Assembly (NCBI RefSeq): GCF_007993755.1
Contig: NZ_CP042467.1
Span: 2,070,001-2,134,000 of the forward strand
Length of the DNA: 64,000 nucleotides
Reading direction: 5' to 3'
DNA from: Microvenator marinus
Lineage (GTDB): Bacteria > Myxococcota_A > Bradymonadia > Bradymonadales > Bradymonadaceae
The position numbers and the translations under genes are program-made. Below the pieces are notes generated by a model. That model saw nothing but the letters and a program-made list of their open reading frames with translations. It had not been told where the DNA came from and searched no databases. Shown here piece by piece: positions 9,093 through 18,115 of this stretch (within the stretch, counting starts at the first letter, position 1; each line of letters begins with the position of its first letter).

Positions 9093-12000
9093 ATGGATTC
9101 CTCCCGAGATATTGCGATCATTGGCTACTCGTGCCGGTTTGCCGAGGCAGACCACATCGAAGCGTTCTGGAAAAACCTGGTTGAAGGCCGAGCGTGTTTC
9201 AATGAGATTCCCTCGGACCGATGGTCGTCGGAGGTATTTCACTCGGAGAATCCGCGTGAATTTGACCGCACTTATGTTCGCAAGGCAGCTTTTATTGAGG
9301 ATGTAGAGTCTTTTGCGGCGATGCATTTTGGAATTGCGCCTCGGCGTGTCGAGGTGATGGACCCTCAGCACCGACTGATTTTGGATGCTGTGCGCGTCGC
9401 GGTCCAGGATAGCGGCTATGAGCGCCGCCAACTCCCACTTGCGCGTGTTGGCACCTTTATCGGCGCCTCGAGTTCGGACCACAGACTGATTATGGCAGCT
9501 CGAACTCTGGCGATGATGGCTTCGGACGGGTCTCTCGGCGAGGTGGTTGACCCCGAAGCGTTGTCGAAGAGCGTGGACCGAGTAGCGCCGGTGAACTCAT
9601 TCTCGATTCCAGGCTCCCTGATCAATATGGCTGCGGCCAACGTGGCGTATCAATGGAAGTTCGGCGGCCCGGCGTACACGCTGGATGCGGCTTGTGCATC
9701 GGCGCTGGTGGCGGTTCATAACGCGGTGACGCATATCCGTGCAGGCATGTGTGATGTCGCGGTCGCGGGCGGAATCCAACTCACGTTGACACCAGATACG
9801 CTGGTAGGCTTTTCCAGAATTGGTGCAATCTCGAGGCATGATGCGTGCCGGCCCTTTGATGCCGAAGGCGACGGGTTTGTTCAGGGAGATGGCGTAGGAA
9901 TTGTGGTTCTGAAGCGGCTCGACGAGGCACAGAAAGACGGCGACCGAATTCATGCCGTGATTCGTGGAACGGGTATCAACAACGATGCAGGCGATTCGGG
10001 GCCTATGGCTCCGTGTGTTCCCGGTCAGGTTGCGGTTATTCAGACGGCGCTGCGAGACGCGGCGATCGACGCGGAAGACGTGGATCTTGTGGAGTGTCAC
10101 GGCACAGCCACACCGGTTGGAGACCCTGTTGAGGTCGAAGCCATTCATCAAGTGTTTGGCAACTCGCGCTCACGCTATATCTCGAGCGTGAAGGGCAATA
10201 TCGGTCACACACTGGCGGCCGCTGGAATCGCAGGGCTCTTGAAGGCGACCCTGGAGCTAGAGAACCAGACCAAAGCAGTGCAAGCGGGCTTTCGCTCAGC
10301 GCATCCAGACTTGAAGCTCGAAGAACGCAGGCTCGAAGTGCCGAGAGAATCAAAACCTGCCTCAATTCAGGTGGCGGGTGTGAGTTCATTCGGGTTTGGC
10401 GGGACCAATTGCCACGTGGTTTTGGAGCGCGCGCCTTCGCGAGAAAGAACGGTCGACGATGAGCCGCAACTGGTGGTGTTGAGTGCCGGAAATGCAAATC
10501 TCTTGGCCGAGCATGCACGAGAGATCGTGCAGACGATCCAGGACAAAGAGCCGCTACTCCAAGATATCGCGTATACCTTGAGCGCAGCACGCCGGCACGA
10601 GGCGTACCGTTGCTCACTGATTGCATATTCGCTCGACGACCTAGTCAGCAAGCTGAATCAGGTCAGTGAAGCAATCGAAAAGAGCGAGAGCGGCGAGCTG
10701 GGACCAGAGGTTTTCGTCGGTGAGGCCGGCTCGGGTCCCGTTGCAGCGCTTTTCCCAGGGCAAGGTGCTCAGGGCATCAATATGTTCCGCGACGCATTTA
10801 AGCGTTTCAGTGCGTTTCGAGACGAGGTGACGCGCCTGGCACAAGCGAGCGGATGTGACGGAATTCTCGACCTACTCTACCCGTCGCAGAACGAGGACGA
10901 GGCCGAGGCAGCGCTGCGAGAAACCCGCAACACCCAGCCTGCTCTTGCGATCTTGAGCCTTGCGCTCTTCAACTTCTTGTCGGGCCTGGGCCTTCAGGTG
11001 GACTTCGCGCTAGGTCATTCCTTAGGCGAATTCTTGGCCCTCGGAGCCTCAGGCGCGCTGTCTGACGAAGAGTGTGTTCAACTGGTGGCAACTCGTGGGC
11101 AACTCATGCAAGAGCTGCCGGGAGACCACGGCGCGATGGCGGCACTTCGCCTCTCTGCGGAGGAACTATCGATCCTTGGGCCCCTGCCGCCGAGCGTAGA
11201 AGTCGCGAATATCAATCACCCAAAACAGACTGTCGTAGCGGGGCCAAGTACAAGCGTCGACGCTCTGGTCGAGCTCGCTGAAAACAAAGGTGTGAAGGCG
11301 ACGAAGCTCAACGTTTCCCATGCTTTCCACTCCAATATTGTGAAGCCAATTCTTGGGAACCTCGGCAGCGCGATATCAAAAATCGAGTTCCGAGCTCCTA
11401 GATTCGACGTTTGGTCTTGCACCTCTGATTGCCTGATAACCACAGAGAATGCGGCAGAGCTCTTGGCAAGCCACGCTACTAGCCCAGTCAACTTCCTTCG
11501 AGGAATGCAGGAGCTTGAGTCACGCGAGATCCTAAAGGTTGTTGAGCTGGGGACAGGAGCCCTTCGTTCCTTGGTTATGCAGAGCACGGGTGGGCGAGTT
11601 GGGCACACGAGTTTCGAGAATATCCTGATGGGGCTTGGGCGATTGGTCGTTCAGGGACAAGACCTCGACCTTTCTGCGCTCTATCCCTATTCGCAAGTGG
11701 TCACGCTACCTCCGACAAGACTCGAGACGCAGAGATTCTCTGCGATCCGAGAGCGCTCAATCCCCTTGAAAATCTCTCGTTCCGAGACTGCGACCCGCGT
11801 GGCTCCGGTCGTATCAACACAGGTGAACACCGTGCAGGAAGACAAGAATTTGAGCGAGTTGCTCGCTCTTTTCCAATCCCAGAACCAAATTTTGGCGCAA
11901 CATGCCGAGGTCATCGCGAACCAATCGCGTGTGCTGGCCTCGATGGGGATGTCTCTTCCGGATTCCCCTTTGACGGCGACGGTTGAGAAGACGCCTGCAC

Positions 12001-15000
12001 CTCTGAGCGAGCCCGTTGAGATTCAGAAAGTTGAGCTTCAGAAAGCCGCCACGCCTGAGCCCGAGGTGCCTACAGATTGGTTGCCTCTGGTGAAAGACCT
12101 GGTCTCCGAGATCAGCGCATTTCCTCTCAAGAGCTTGCAACCTACTCAAGTACTTGCGACCGAGCTCGGGTTTGATTCCTTGATGTTTGCTGAGCTCGCG
12201 AGTGCGCTTCAGAAGAACGTCCCGGGACTCGTGGTACCGCAGACGGGATTTAGCGCTCGCACAGCACTGCAGGACGTCGCAGACTCGATCCCTCTATGGC
12301 TTGGTAGCTCCGAATCACCGAAGTCCGAGATTGGTGAACTCGACCTTTTTGAGGCCGCCTGGGTCATATCGCCAATTCAAGAACACATTCTGGAAGAAGC
12401 TCACGGGCGCCGAGTGGAGTTCGTTGGAGATCACACCAAGCGAAGTGAGATCGCTGAAGCATTCGAGCAAAGAGGAGCCGCTGAGGGTTCTGGAGATATT
12501 TTGGTGGCGTTTCTAAACGACACGCCAGCGGCATTCGCGCTTGCGAAGGAGAGGAACGCCAACCCTCCGCAGGTGTTTCTCGGCATCTATCCAGAAAGCC
12601 ATGGGATCGCGGGATTTCTTCGAGCGCTCCGGCACGAATGGCCGAACACGAGGATTGTTCCAGTATTCTGGGACGGCAACGACGCTCAAAGCCTTGTTTC
12701 AGAGGCTTTCTCGCCAAATGAAGAACAAGAGGTTCGCCTCCAGGGCCCCCGAGAGACGAGACGCTTTACAAAGGCGACCGGTAGCCAGAACGCGAGGTTT
12801 GACGGGCTGAACGTTGTGGTCTCCGGAGGTGCGCGAGGGGTCGGTTTCGTGCTGGCAAAGGCGATTGCGCCACGTGTGAAATCGCTCCTACTTCTCGGAC
12901 GACGTGCCGAGAGCGACTTGAGCTCTGAGGAAAAGGCGGCGATTGCCCAGCTTTCAGCTCAAACAAAAACCGAATACTTGCAGCTCGATGTCTCTGCCGC
13001 AATTCCGAGCGACCTTAGCCAGAAGCTCGCGAATTACGACGGCCTGATTCATGCCGCTGGACTCTTGAAAGATCGGAAGGTCGAAGAACTGAGCGAACAG
13101 GACCTCAAAGCCGTTTGGAGCGCCAAAGTCCTCGGGCTCAGGCACTTGATGCAATCTATGCCCAACCTCAAGGCTGTTGTGGCCACAGGCTCTTGGGCAG
13201 CACGTTTTGGAAATCGCGCCCAGACCATTTATGCAGCAGCGAACGACGCGTTGGCAGACGAGCTCAATGGGTTTGAAGGATTCGCTCAGATTCACGAGTG
13301 GCCGCTCTGGGCAGATACACCGATGACCGAAAGCTTGAGTGACGCGATGTTGAGCGGTCTCGAGGATATGGGAGTCCCCGTTCTTTCGCACGAAGAGGGC
13401 ACGAGGCTCTTCTTCGCTGCGCTGGAGAAGACGGCGAGCATCGTCACGATTGGCCCAGAGCTCGACAAGCTCCAGCCGGAGGCTAAGCGGTTCGCGGTGC
13501 TCGGTACGGATTCGTCCGATTGGGTTTTTGATCATCGACTAAAAGGAAAGGCGGTGATGCCTTTCGCGGCCGCGCTGGAATTGGCTCTGAAGACGTCAGG
13601 AGCCTCCGGCCTTGAGGACTTTAAACTCATCAGCGGTGTTGAGGTTTCGGGACCGACTGTGATTTCGGCAAAGGCCGACAAAGATCGTGTGGTTCTGAGT
13701 GTAGATGGAGCGCCAAAGTACTTGGGACGGACTCACAACGAACACGCCGATTTGCCCGAAATCTCGCGGCCCAATGGGCACGAACACCAGAGCTGGCACA
13801 ACCTGAATGACTTCTACAAGGAGTTCAGTTTTCACGGCCCAAAAATGAGAGGGATCGTATCGGTCGAACATGCCGATAAAACTGGCTTTGTGGGCCTAGT
13901 TAAAACACAGAAACCGAGCAGTTTTGGTGGCTTTGGAGAACACTTCAGCGCCGACCCCTTTATGGTGGATGCTGGCTTCCAGTTGGTCCTCTATTGGTTG
14001 CAAAACACGTTGGGGTTCGCGGCGTTCCCGTCATCGATTGAAAAGCTGCAGGTGCTTGGTGCGCCGAATGGTGAGCAGGTTCGGGTCGTTCTGAAAATCA
14101 AATCTTCTGAAGGTGACCTTCGCGGAGATATGATTTGGGAGAACCTCGATGGCAGCCCAATCCTCGTGGCTCATGATCTCAGAGCGACGCGACTCATGGA
14201 GTCGAGCAAGCCTAAGATCAAGCCCGAGTACTGGAAGGTCGACGAATTCCCAGAAGTGCAAGCCCTCAAACAGCGCCTGGAAATGGCCGCGTTGATCGGC
14301 GTGCAGAATCCTTATTTTCGTGAGCATGACGGAGTCGCCAAGAATCGCGCGATGATTGAAGGCGAGTCGATGTTGAACTTCTCGTCTTATAATTACCTGG
14401 GGCTCTCGGGGCATCCGGTGGTCAATCAAGCGGCAAAAGACGCCGTTGAGCACTACGGCACAAGCGTTTCAGCCAGCCGTCTCGCGAGCGGCCAGATTCC
14501 GTTGCACCGCGAGCTCGAGCACGCGATCGCAAGCTTTGTGGGCGTGGATGCGGCGCTTGTCTTCAGTGCTGGTCACCACACCAATGAATCGGTAATCGGC
14601 CATTTGTTCGGCCCTGGCGACCTCATTCTTCACGACTCGTTGGCTCATAACTCGATCGTAACGGGCGCGGATCTCTCTGGAGCAAAGCGTCTGCAATTCC
14701 CGCACAACGATCACGTGGGTCTCGGAAAAATGCTCGAGCAGCTCCGGCCGAACTTCAAGAAGGTCGGCATCATCATTGAGGGCGTGTACTCGATGGATGG
14801 TGACATCCCGAATCTGGCGGAGTTTATCGAGCTCAAGAAGGAGTACGGCGCCATACTCTACGTGGACGAGGCACACTCTCTTGGGTGCATCGGTCCTCGC
14901 GGAGGTGGAATCGCGGACTACTTTGGCCTCGATGCGCGGGAGGTTGACCTTTGGATGGGCACTCTCTCAAAGTCGTTCGCGTCATGCGGTGGCTTTATTG

Positions 15001-15446
15001 CTGGCTCCGGCGCACTGATCGATTATCTCAAATACACCGTGCCTGGGTTCATCTTCTCGGCAGGCATTTCGCCCGCGAACTCGGCGGCAGCTCTTGCGGC
15101 AATCCAGCTCATCGAACAAGAGCCTGAGAGGGTTCTTACGCTGCAAGACAATAGCCGCGTGTTCCTTGAGGCATGTCAGAAACACGGCCTGGATACAGGG
15201 CCGAGCAAAGATTCTGCGGTCGTTCCGGTGATTGTCGGGAACAGTTTCTACTGCCTGCAACTCTCCGAGCGTTTGGCGCTGCGTGGGATCAATGTGCAGC
15301 CCATTGTGTACCCTGCCGTGGACGACGAGGCCTCGCGGCTTCGCTTCTTCATCAGTTCCACGCACACACATGACGAGTTGCTCGAAACCGCTAAGACTGT
15401 AGCGCAGGAATTGGGCGAGCTAAGCACGAAGGCAATGTCTGCGTGA
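9093..15446 (+). CDS. PfaA-like iterative PKS/fatty acid synthase fused to alpha-oxoamine synthase (KS-AT-ACP-KR-DH-AOS)
   Basis: 2117 residues from ATG 9093 (preceded by CAGGTGAAG); an in-frame GTG at 8925 adds 56 residues lacking family similarity. Domains in order: ketosynthase about 4-430 (Cys201 in DAACASA, CHGTATPVGDP, GNIGHTLAAAG); acyltransferase about 545-870 (GHSLGEF, Ser643); one ACP about 995-1065 (GFDSLMF, Ser1029); ketoreductase about 1235-1400 (GGARGVG, Tyr1380, YAAAND); dehydratase about 1475-1705 (HRLKGKAVMP His1481, DAGFQ Asp1626); PLP alpha-oxoamine synthase 1715-2115 (YVDEAHSLG, GTLSKSF with Lys1960). All catalytic motifs are present. The KS-AT-ACP-KR-DH order resembles PUFA synthase PfaA and related lipid synthases more than modular PKS. 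There is no ER or thioesterase; the AOS domain should release the chain by decarboxylative condensation with an amino acid. The product and the amino acid are unknown. Confidence 0.92.
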   Translation: MDSSRDIAIIGYSCRFAEADHIEAFWKNLVEGRACFNEIPSDRWSSEVFHSENPREFDRTYVRKAAFIEDVESFAAMHFGIAPRRVEVMDPQHRLILDAVRVAVQDSGYERRQLPLARVGTFIGASSSDHRLIMAARTLAMMASDGSLGEVVDPEALSKSVDRVAPVNSFSIPGSLINMAAANVAYQWKFGGPAYTLDAACASALVAVHNAVTHIRAGMCDVAVAGGIQLTLTPDTLVGFSRIGAISRHDACRPFDAEGDGFVQGDGVGIVVLKRLDEAQKDGDRIHAVIRGTGINNDAGDSGPMAPCVPGQVAVIQTALRDAAIDAEDVDLVECHGTATPVGDPVEVEAIHQVFGNSRSRYISSVKGNIGHTLAAAGIAGLLKATLELENQTKAVQAGFRSAHPDLKLEERRLEVPRESKPASIQVAGVSSFGFGGTNCHVVLERAPSRERTVDDEPQLVVLSAGNANLLAEHAREIVQTIQDKEPLLQDIAYTLSAARRHEAYRCSLIAYSLDDLVSKLNQVSEAIEKSESGELGPEVFVGEAGSGPVAALFPGQGAQGINMFRDAFKRFSAFRDEVTRLAQASGCDGILDLLYPSQNEDEAEAALRETRNTQPALAILSLALFNFLSGLGLQVDFALGHSLGEFLALGASGALSDEECVQLVATRGQLMQELPGDHGAMAALRLSAEELSILGPLPPSVEVANINHPKQTVVAGPSTSVDALVELAENKGVKATKLNVSHAFHSNIVKPILGNLGSAISKIEFRAPRFDVWSCTSDCLITTENAAELLASHATSPVNFLRGMQELESREILKVVELGTGALRSLVMQSTGGRVGHTSFENILMGLGRLVVQGQDLDLSALYPYSQVVTLPPTRLETQRFSAIRERSIPLKISRSETATRVAPVVSTQVNTVQEDKNLSELLALFQSQNQILAQHAEVIANQSRVLASMGMSLPDSPLTATVEKTPAPLSEPVEIQKVELQKAATPEPEVPTDWLPLVKDLVSEISAFPLKSLQPTQVLATELGFDSLMFAELASALQKNVPGLVVPQTGFSARTALQDVADSIPLWLGSSESPKSEIGELDLFEAAWVISPIQEHILEEAHGRRVEFVGDHTKRSEIAEAFEQRGAAEGSGDILVAFLNDTPAAFALAKERNANPPQVFLGIYPESHGIAGFLRALRHEWPNTRIVPVFWDGNDAQSLVSEAFSPNEEQEVRLQGPRETRRFTKATGSQNARFDGLNVVVSGGARGVGFVLAKAIAPRVKSLLLLGRRAESDLSSEEKAAIAQLSAQTKTEYLQLDVSAAIPSDLSQKLANYDGLIHAAGLLKDRKVEELSEQDLKAVWSAKVLGLRHLMQSMPNLKAVVATGSWAARFGNRAQTIYAAANDALADELNGFEGFAQIHEWPLWADTPMTESLSDAMLSGLEDMGVPVLSHEEGTRLFFAALEKTASIVTIGPELDKLQPEAKRFAVLGTDSSDWVFDHRLKGKAVMPFAAALELALKTSGASGLEDFKLISGVEVSGPTVISAKADKDRVVLSVDGAPKYLGRTHNEHADLPEISRPNGHEHQSWHNLNDFYKEFSFHGPKMRGIVSVEHADKTGFVGLVKTQKPSSFGGFGEHFSADPFMVDAGFQLVLYWLQNTLGFAAFPSSIEKLQVLGAPNGEQVRVVLKIKSSEGDLRGDMIWENLDGSPILVAHDLRATRLMESSKPKIKPEYWKVDEFPEVQALKQRLEMAALIGVQNPYFREHDGVAKNRAMIEGESMLNFSSYNYLGLSGHPVVNQAAKDAVEHYGTSVSASRLASGQIPLHRELEHAIASFVGVDAALVFSAGHHTNESVIGHLFGPGDLILHDSLAHNSIVTGADLSGAKRLQFPHNDHVGLGKMLEQLRPNFKKVGIIIEGVYSMDGDIPNLAEFIELKKEYGAILYVDEAHSLGCIGPRGGGIADYFGLDAREVDLWMGTLSKSFASCGGFIAGSGALIDYLKYTVPGFIFSAGISPANSAAALAAIQLIEQEPERVLTLQDNSRVFLEACQKHGLDTGPSKDSAVVPVIVGNSFYCLQLSERLALRGINVQPIVYPAVDDEASRLRFFISSTHTHDELLETAKTVAQELGELSTKAMSA

Positions 15447-15471
15447 GATGACTGGCCTAGGCGGCCCGCCT

Positions 15472-17568
15472 TTACTCGCCAGGAGTCGGAAGTCCGCCGA
15501 GAACTAGTGCTTCGCCTTCTCGAACGAGAGTTTGGTCGCGGCCACCTTCTCGTCCGAAGCTGACATAGTCCACCATCCGGCCGTCGCGGTCGCTCAAGGT
15601 CACGGCATCGCCACCGTTGTTCAGGTAGAGGCCTTCGCTCTTAAACGTTGGTACATCGAAGCCCTGAGGCTCACCACCACCGAACACCACCACCTTCTGG
15701 CCAGGCTCGATTCGAGCACCAAGCGGGAAGGTGAAGCGAACCATCACGTTATCTTCAATGGTGTAGCCCGCAAGCTCCACGGCCTTGGTTCCGGGATTGT
15801 GAATCTCGATGAACTCGTCCTCGGAGAAATGGCGTACGCCATCGCGGTTCGCATCGCCGGCTGAATCATCGGCGGGGTCGGCAAGTACTTCGGTGATGAT
15901 CAGACCTGGCTCTTCAGCCACAGGAATATCGTCACATGAGAAACTTGTGGGCATGCAGTAGTTGTCGGAGAGCCAACCGCTCGTTGACGTCTCGCGGCAG
16001 GTGTAGCCATCTGGACAACCTGCATCGCTCGTACACTCGAACGTACACACGTTTGAGCCTTCGAGGGTAACGCACTTGTTTCCAGCACCACCACAATCGG
16101 CATCCGAGCGGCACTCACCACAGAGAGCGTCTTTGTTTCCATAGGGGTGGCCATTGGGATTGTCGTCAATCCCATGCACGCCGTACATGGTCTTGAACCA
16201 ATAGCTCGCCGAATCCATGGATTTGAGCATCTTGCCGTATCGAGTAGGTTCGTGGCGGTTGCCAGAACTCGTACCGACAAGGGCGTCCAAGAAGTCTGTG
16301 ACGACCTTGCTGGTGGCGGCGTTCGAGAAGCTTGTGGTGGTCACGATGTCGAGGTTCTGCCGGTCAGATTTGTTTGGATTTGCCCAGAAAGCCTGACCCA
16401 AGGCGTAGGTATCACAACCCTCAGCAAGGACGACCTGGTAGCGGTCCGCAGGCATGTCTAGGCCCGGAACTTCCGAATCGTCCAAGTCTCCTTCGAGGGT
16501 CTTCTTCCAGTTCGCGAGTGCGAAACCATACCAGGGGCCAGAGTGGCCGCTGAACATGATCACGTCGTGTTCTGCGAAGCTTGAACGCATCTCGTTTTCG
16601 AGACGCCGGCCACCGGCATCGGTATCAGGGTCCGTTTCGGTGCCAGGCTCTCCCCACCAAAGGGTGATCGCGACTTCAACCTCTTGCCCGTTTGCGTCCA
16701 GCGTGTAGGTCAGAGGACCACGGTTGGTGGCGTATTCAGCCCACGAGCTGACGGGGGATTGGAAGCCCCGACGAACGAGCCAGTTGTACGTGCTCTCTGC
16801 ATGAACGCGGTGATATTCACCGTGATAATCCCAGCCGAAGAACGCTCCAATCTCAAGCTTCCCGTCCTCGAAGAGGCGCTCATAGTCCATCCAAGCATCT
16901 CTGGAGCGCTCTTGGGGAACGAGTTCGATGTCCTGATAGTAGATCTGGCTCGCATCAACGCTCGTAGGGGAGAACGACGACCACGGAGCACGACGATACC
17001 ATTCCTGCTCGTGGTCCAACTGAGTCATCTGATCGTTGGTAAGCACGCCAACCGCAAGGCTGAAGCGATAGGACCCGTCTTCCATCTCCTGAGCGTTCGC
17101 GGCACGTGACAACTCGCGAAGGAGGTCGAACTGACCGCCAATCTCCTGAACGAAATTAAAGGTGTAGGTCAGATCATCAACCTTCACGATGTCCATGTCT
17201 TCGTACGAGCCGTTCTTGGTCAACGCCTTCATTCCGCCGTAATCGGCATTCTCAGAGTCGCCAGACTTGTCGATGAGGTAGGTATTGAGGAAGAAGCCGA
17301 TCTGAACCTGCTTGTAAGGAATGAGTTCAGCGATTCTCTGAAGTCGCTCTTCCTCAGTGGCGGTGGCGTACTCAGGCTCGAGCTTGAGCTCGGCTTTACC
17401 GCGCACAAAATACTCTTGAGCTGATTCACTGTAGAAGTTGTCGGCTTTCTCATTTGGGCCGAGGAAAACCGGAGTTTCTTCGGCGGGCTCCGAAGAGTCG
17501 CTGCCACAAGCAGCTGTGAGTGCCAATCCCATTCCTAATGCCAACGCGTACCATTTATTCTTCATCAC
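15472..17568 (-). CDS. Secreted lipoprotein with lamin-tail domain and possible clan CD protease-like core
   Basis: 698 residues. The signal peptide ends at a lipobox (LALTAAC, Cys near 21). The central region contains VIMFSGHSGPWYG near residue 340 and VVLAEGCDTYA near 384: a His and a Cys, each at the end of a hydrophobic strand and about 45 residues apart, as in clan CD cysteine peptidases (gingipain/caspase-like). This is suggestive, not proof. A Cys-rich segment follows (CGECRSDADCGG to CRETS, about 475-525), then a lamin-tail domain from about 555 ([27 protein letters not shown]), a beta-sandwich common on secreted bacterial proteins. Convergent with the megasynthase gene (25-base gap). 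Function unknown; could be a surface protease or a binding protein. Confidence 0.75.
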   Translation of the reverse strand: MMKNKWYALALGMGLALTAACGSDSSEPAEETPVFLGPNEKADNFYSESAQEYFVRGKAELKLEPEYATATEEERLQRIAELIPYKQVQIGFFLNTYLIDKSGDSENADYGGMKALTKNGSYEDMDIVKVDDLTYTFNFVQEIGGQFDLLRELSRAANAQEMEDGSYRFSLAVGVLTNDQMTQLDHEQEWYRRAPWSSFSPTSVDASQIYYQDIELVPQERSRDAWMDYERLFEDGKLEIGAFFGWDYHGEYHRVHAESTYNWLVRRGFQSPVSSWAEYATNRGPLTYTLDANGQEVEVAITLWWGEPGTETDPDTDAGGRRLENEMRSSFAEHDVIMFSGHSGPWYGFALANWKKTLEGDLDDSEVPGLDMPADRYQVVLAEGCDTYALGQAFWANPNKSDRQNLDIVTTTSFSNAATSKVVTDFLDALVGTSSGNRHEPTRYGKMLKSMDSASYWFKTMYGVHGIDDNPNGHPYGNKDALCGECRSDADCGGAGNKCVTLEGSNVCTFECTSDAGCPDGYTCRETSTSGWLSDNYCMPTSFSCDDIPVAEEPGLIITEVLADPADDSAGDANRDGVRHFSEDEFIEIHNPGTKAVELAGYTIEDNVMVRFTFPLGARIEPGQKVVVFGGGEPQGFDVPTFKSEGLYLNNGGDAVTLSDRDGRMVDYVSFGREGGRDQTLVREGEALVLGGLPTPGE

Positions 17569-17812
17569 TCTCTCCGATCGAGGTGCACCATGTGCGATTC
17601 ATCTATTCTGTATACATCTATGCATACAACGGGCCAGTGCCTAGGGATACAAATTTCAGGGATTTAGCATCACATCCACCGGAAACCGGCAACTCAGCTT
17701 GCCACTTCATCCACCGACCATGGCAAGCCCAGCTGCCAACGCGAAATCTGGAATACATTGACCATAATGGAGGTTTGTGCGAGCCAGAATCTACTCGTTT
17801 GTAGGAGCTCGA
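17569..17812. promoter_or_regulatory. Divergent intergenic region with 18-bp imperfect palindrome
   Basis: 244 bases between divergent genes. An imperfect palindrome GTATACATCTATGCATAC (17610-17627) sits about 42 bases upstream of the lamin-tail lipoprotein start; eight... of nine positions per arm pair except two. The minus-strand reading includes TATACA, which could serve as a -10 element, so the palindrome might be an operator. No other signal was found in the remainder. Confidence 0.3.
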
Positions 17813-18115
17813 GTGAACACACTAAAGATCTTTCGTATGACCAGCGTTCTCGAGGGAATCTCTCTGGTACTTCTTTTCTTCGTGGCAATGCCTCTGAAGT
17901 ACGGATTCGATATGCCCCTTGCGGTGAGGATTGTAGGAAGTGCTCACGGCGCCCTTTTCATCGCCTTTGTTGCCATACTGATCTGGGCACAATCCGAACA
18001 AGAATGGTCACTCGTAAAAACGGCCAAACTCTTCGTCTCCTGCCTGATTCCATTCGGGTTTATCTGGGCTGAACGGCTCGTGCGCGAAGATGCTCAAACC
18101 ACGCCCGCGGCGTAA
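17813..18115 (+). CDS. DUF3817 family integral membrane protein
   Basis: 100 residues from the GTG at 17813, chosen because TAGGAG lies just before it and because it opens directly on the conserved FRMTSVLEGISLVLLFF segment; a GTG at 17777 would add twelve residues. Three hydrophobic segments are visible (about residues 8-28, 37-58 and 70-88). The pattern, including a Glu in the first helix, GSAHG before the second and PFGFIWAE in the third, fits DUF3817. The family has no assigned function. Its end overlaps the end of the convergent cysN gene by 22 bases. Confidence 0.8.
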   Translation: MNTLKIFRMTSVLEGISLVLLFFVAMPLKYGFDMPLAVRIVGSAHGALFIAFVAILIWAQSEQEWSLVKTAKLFVSCLIPFGFIWAERLVREDAQTTPAA

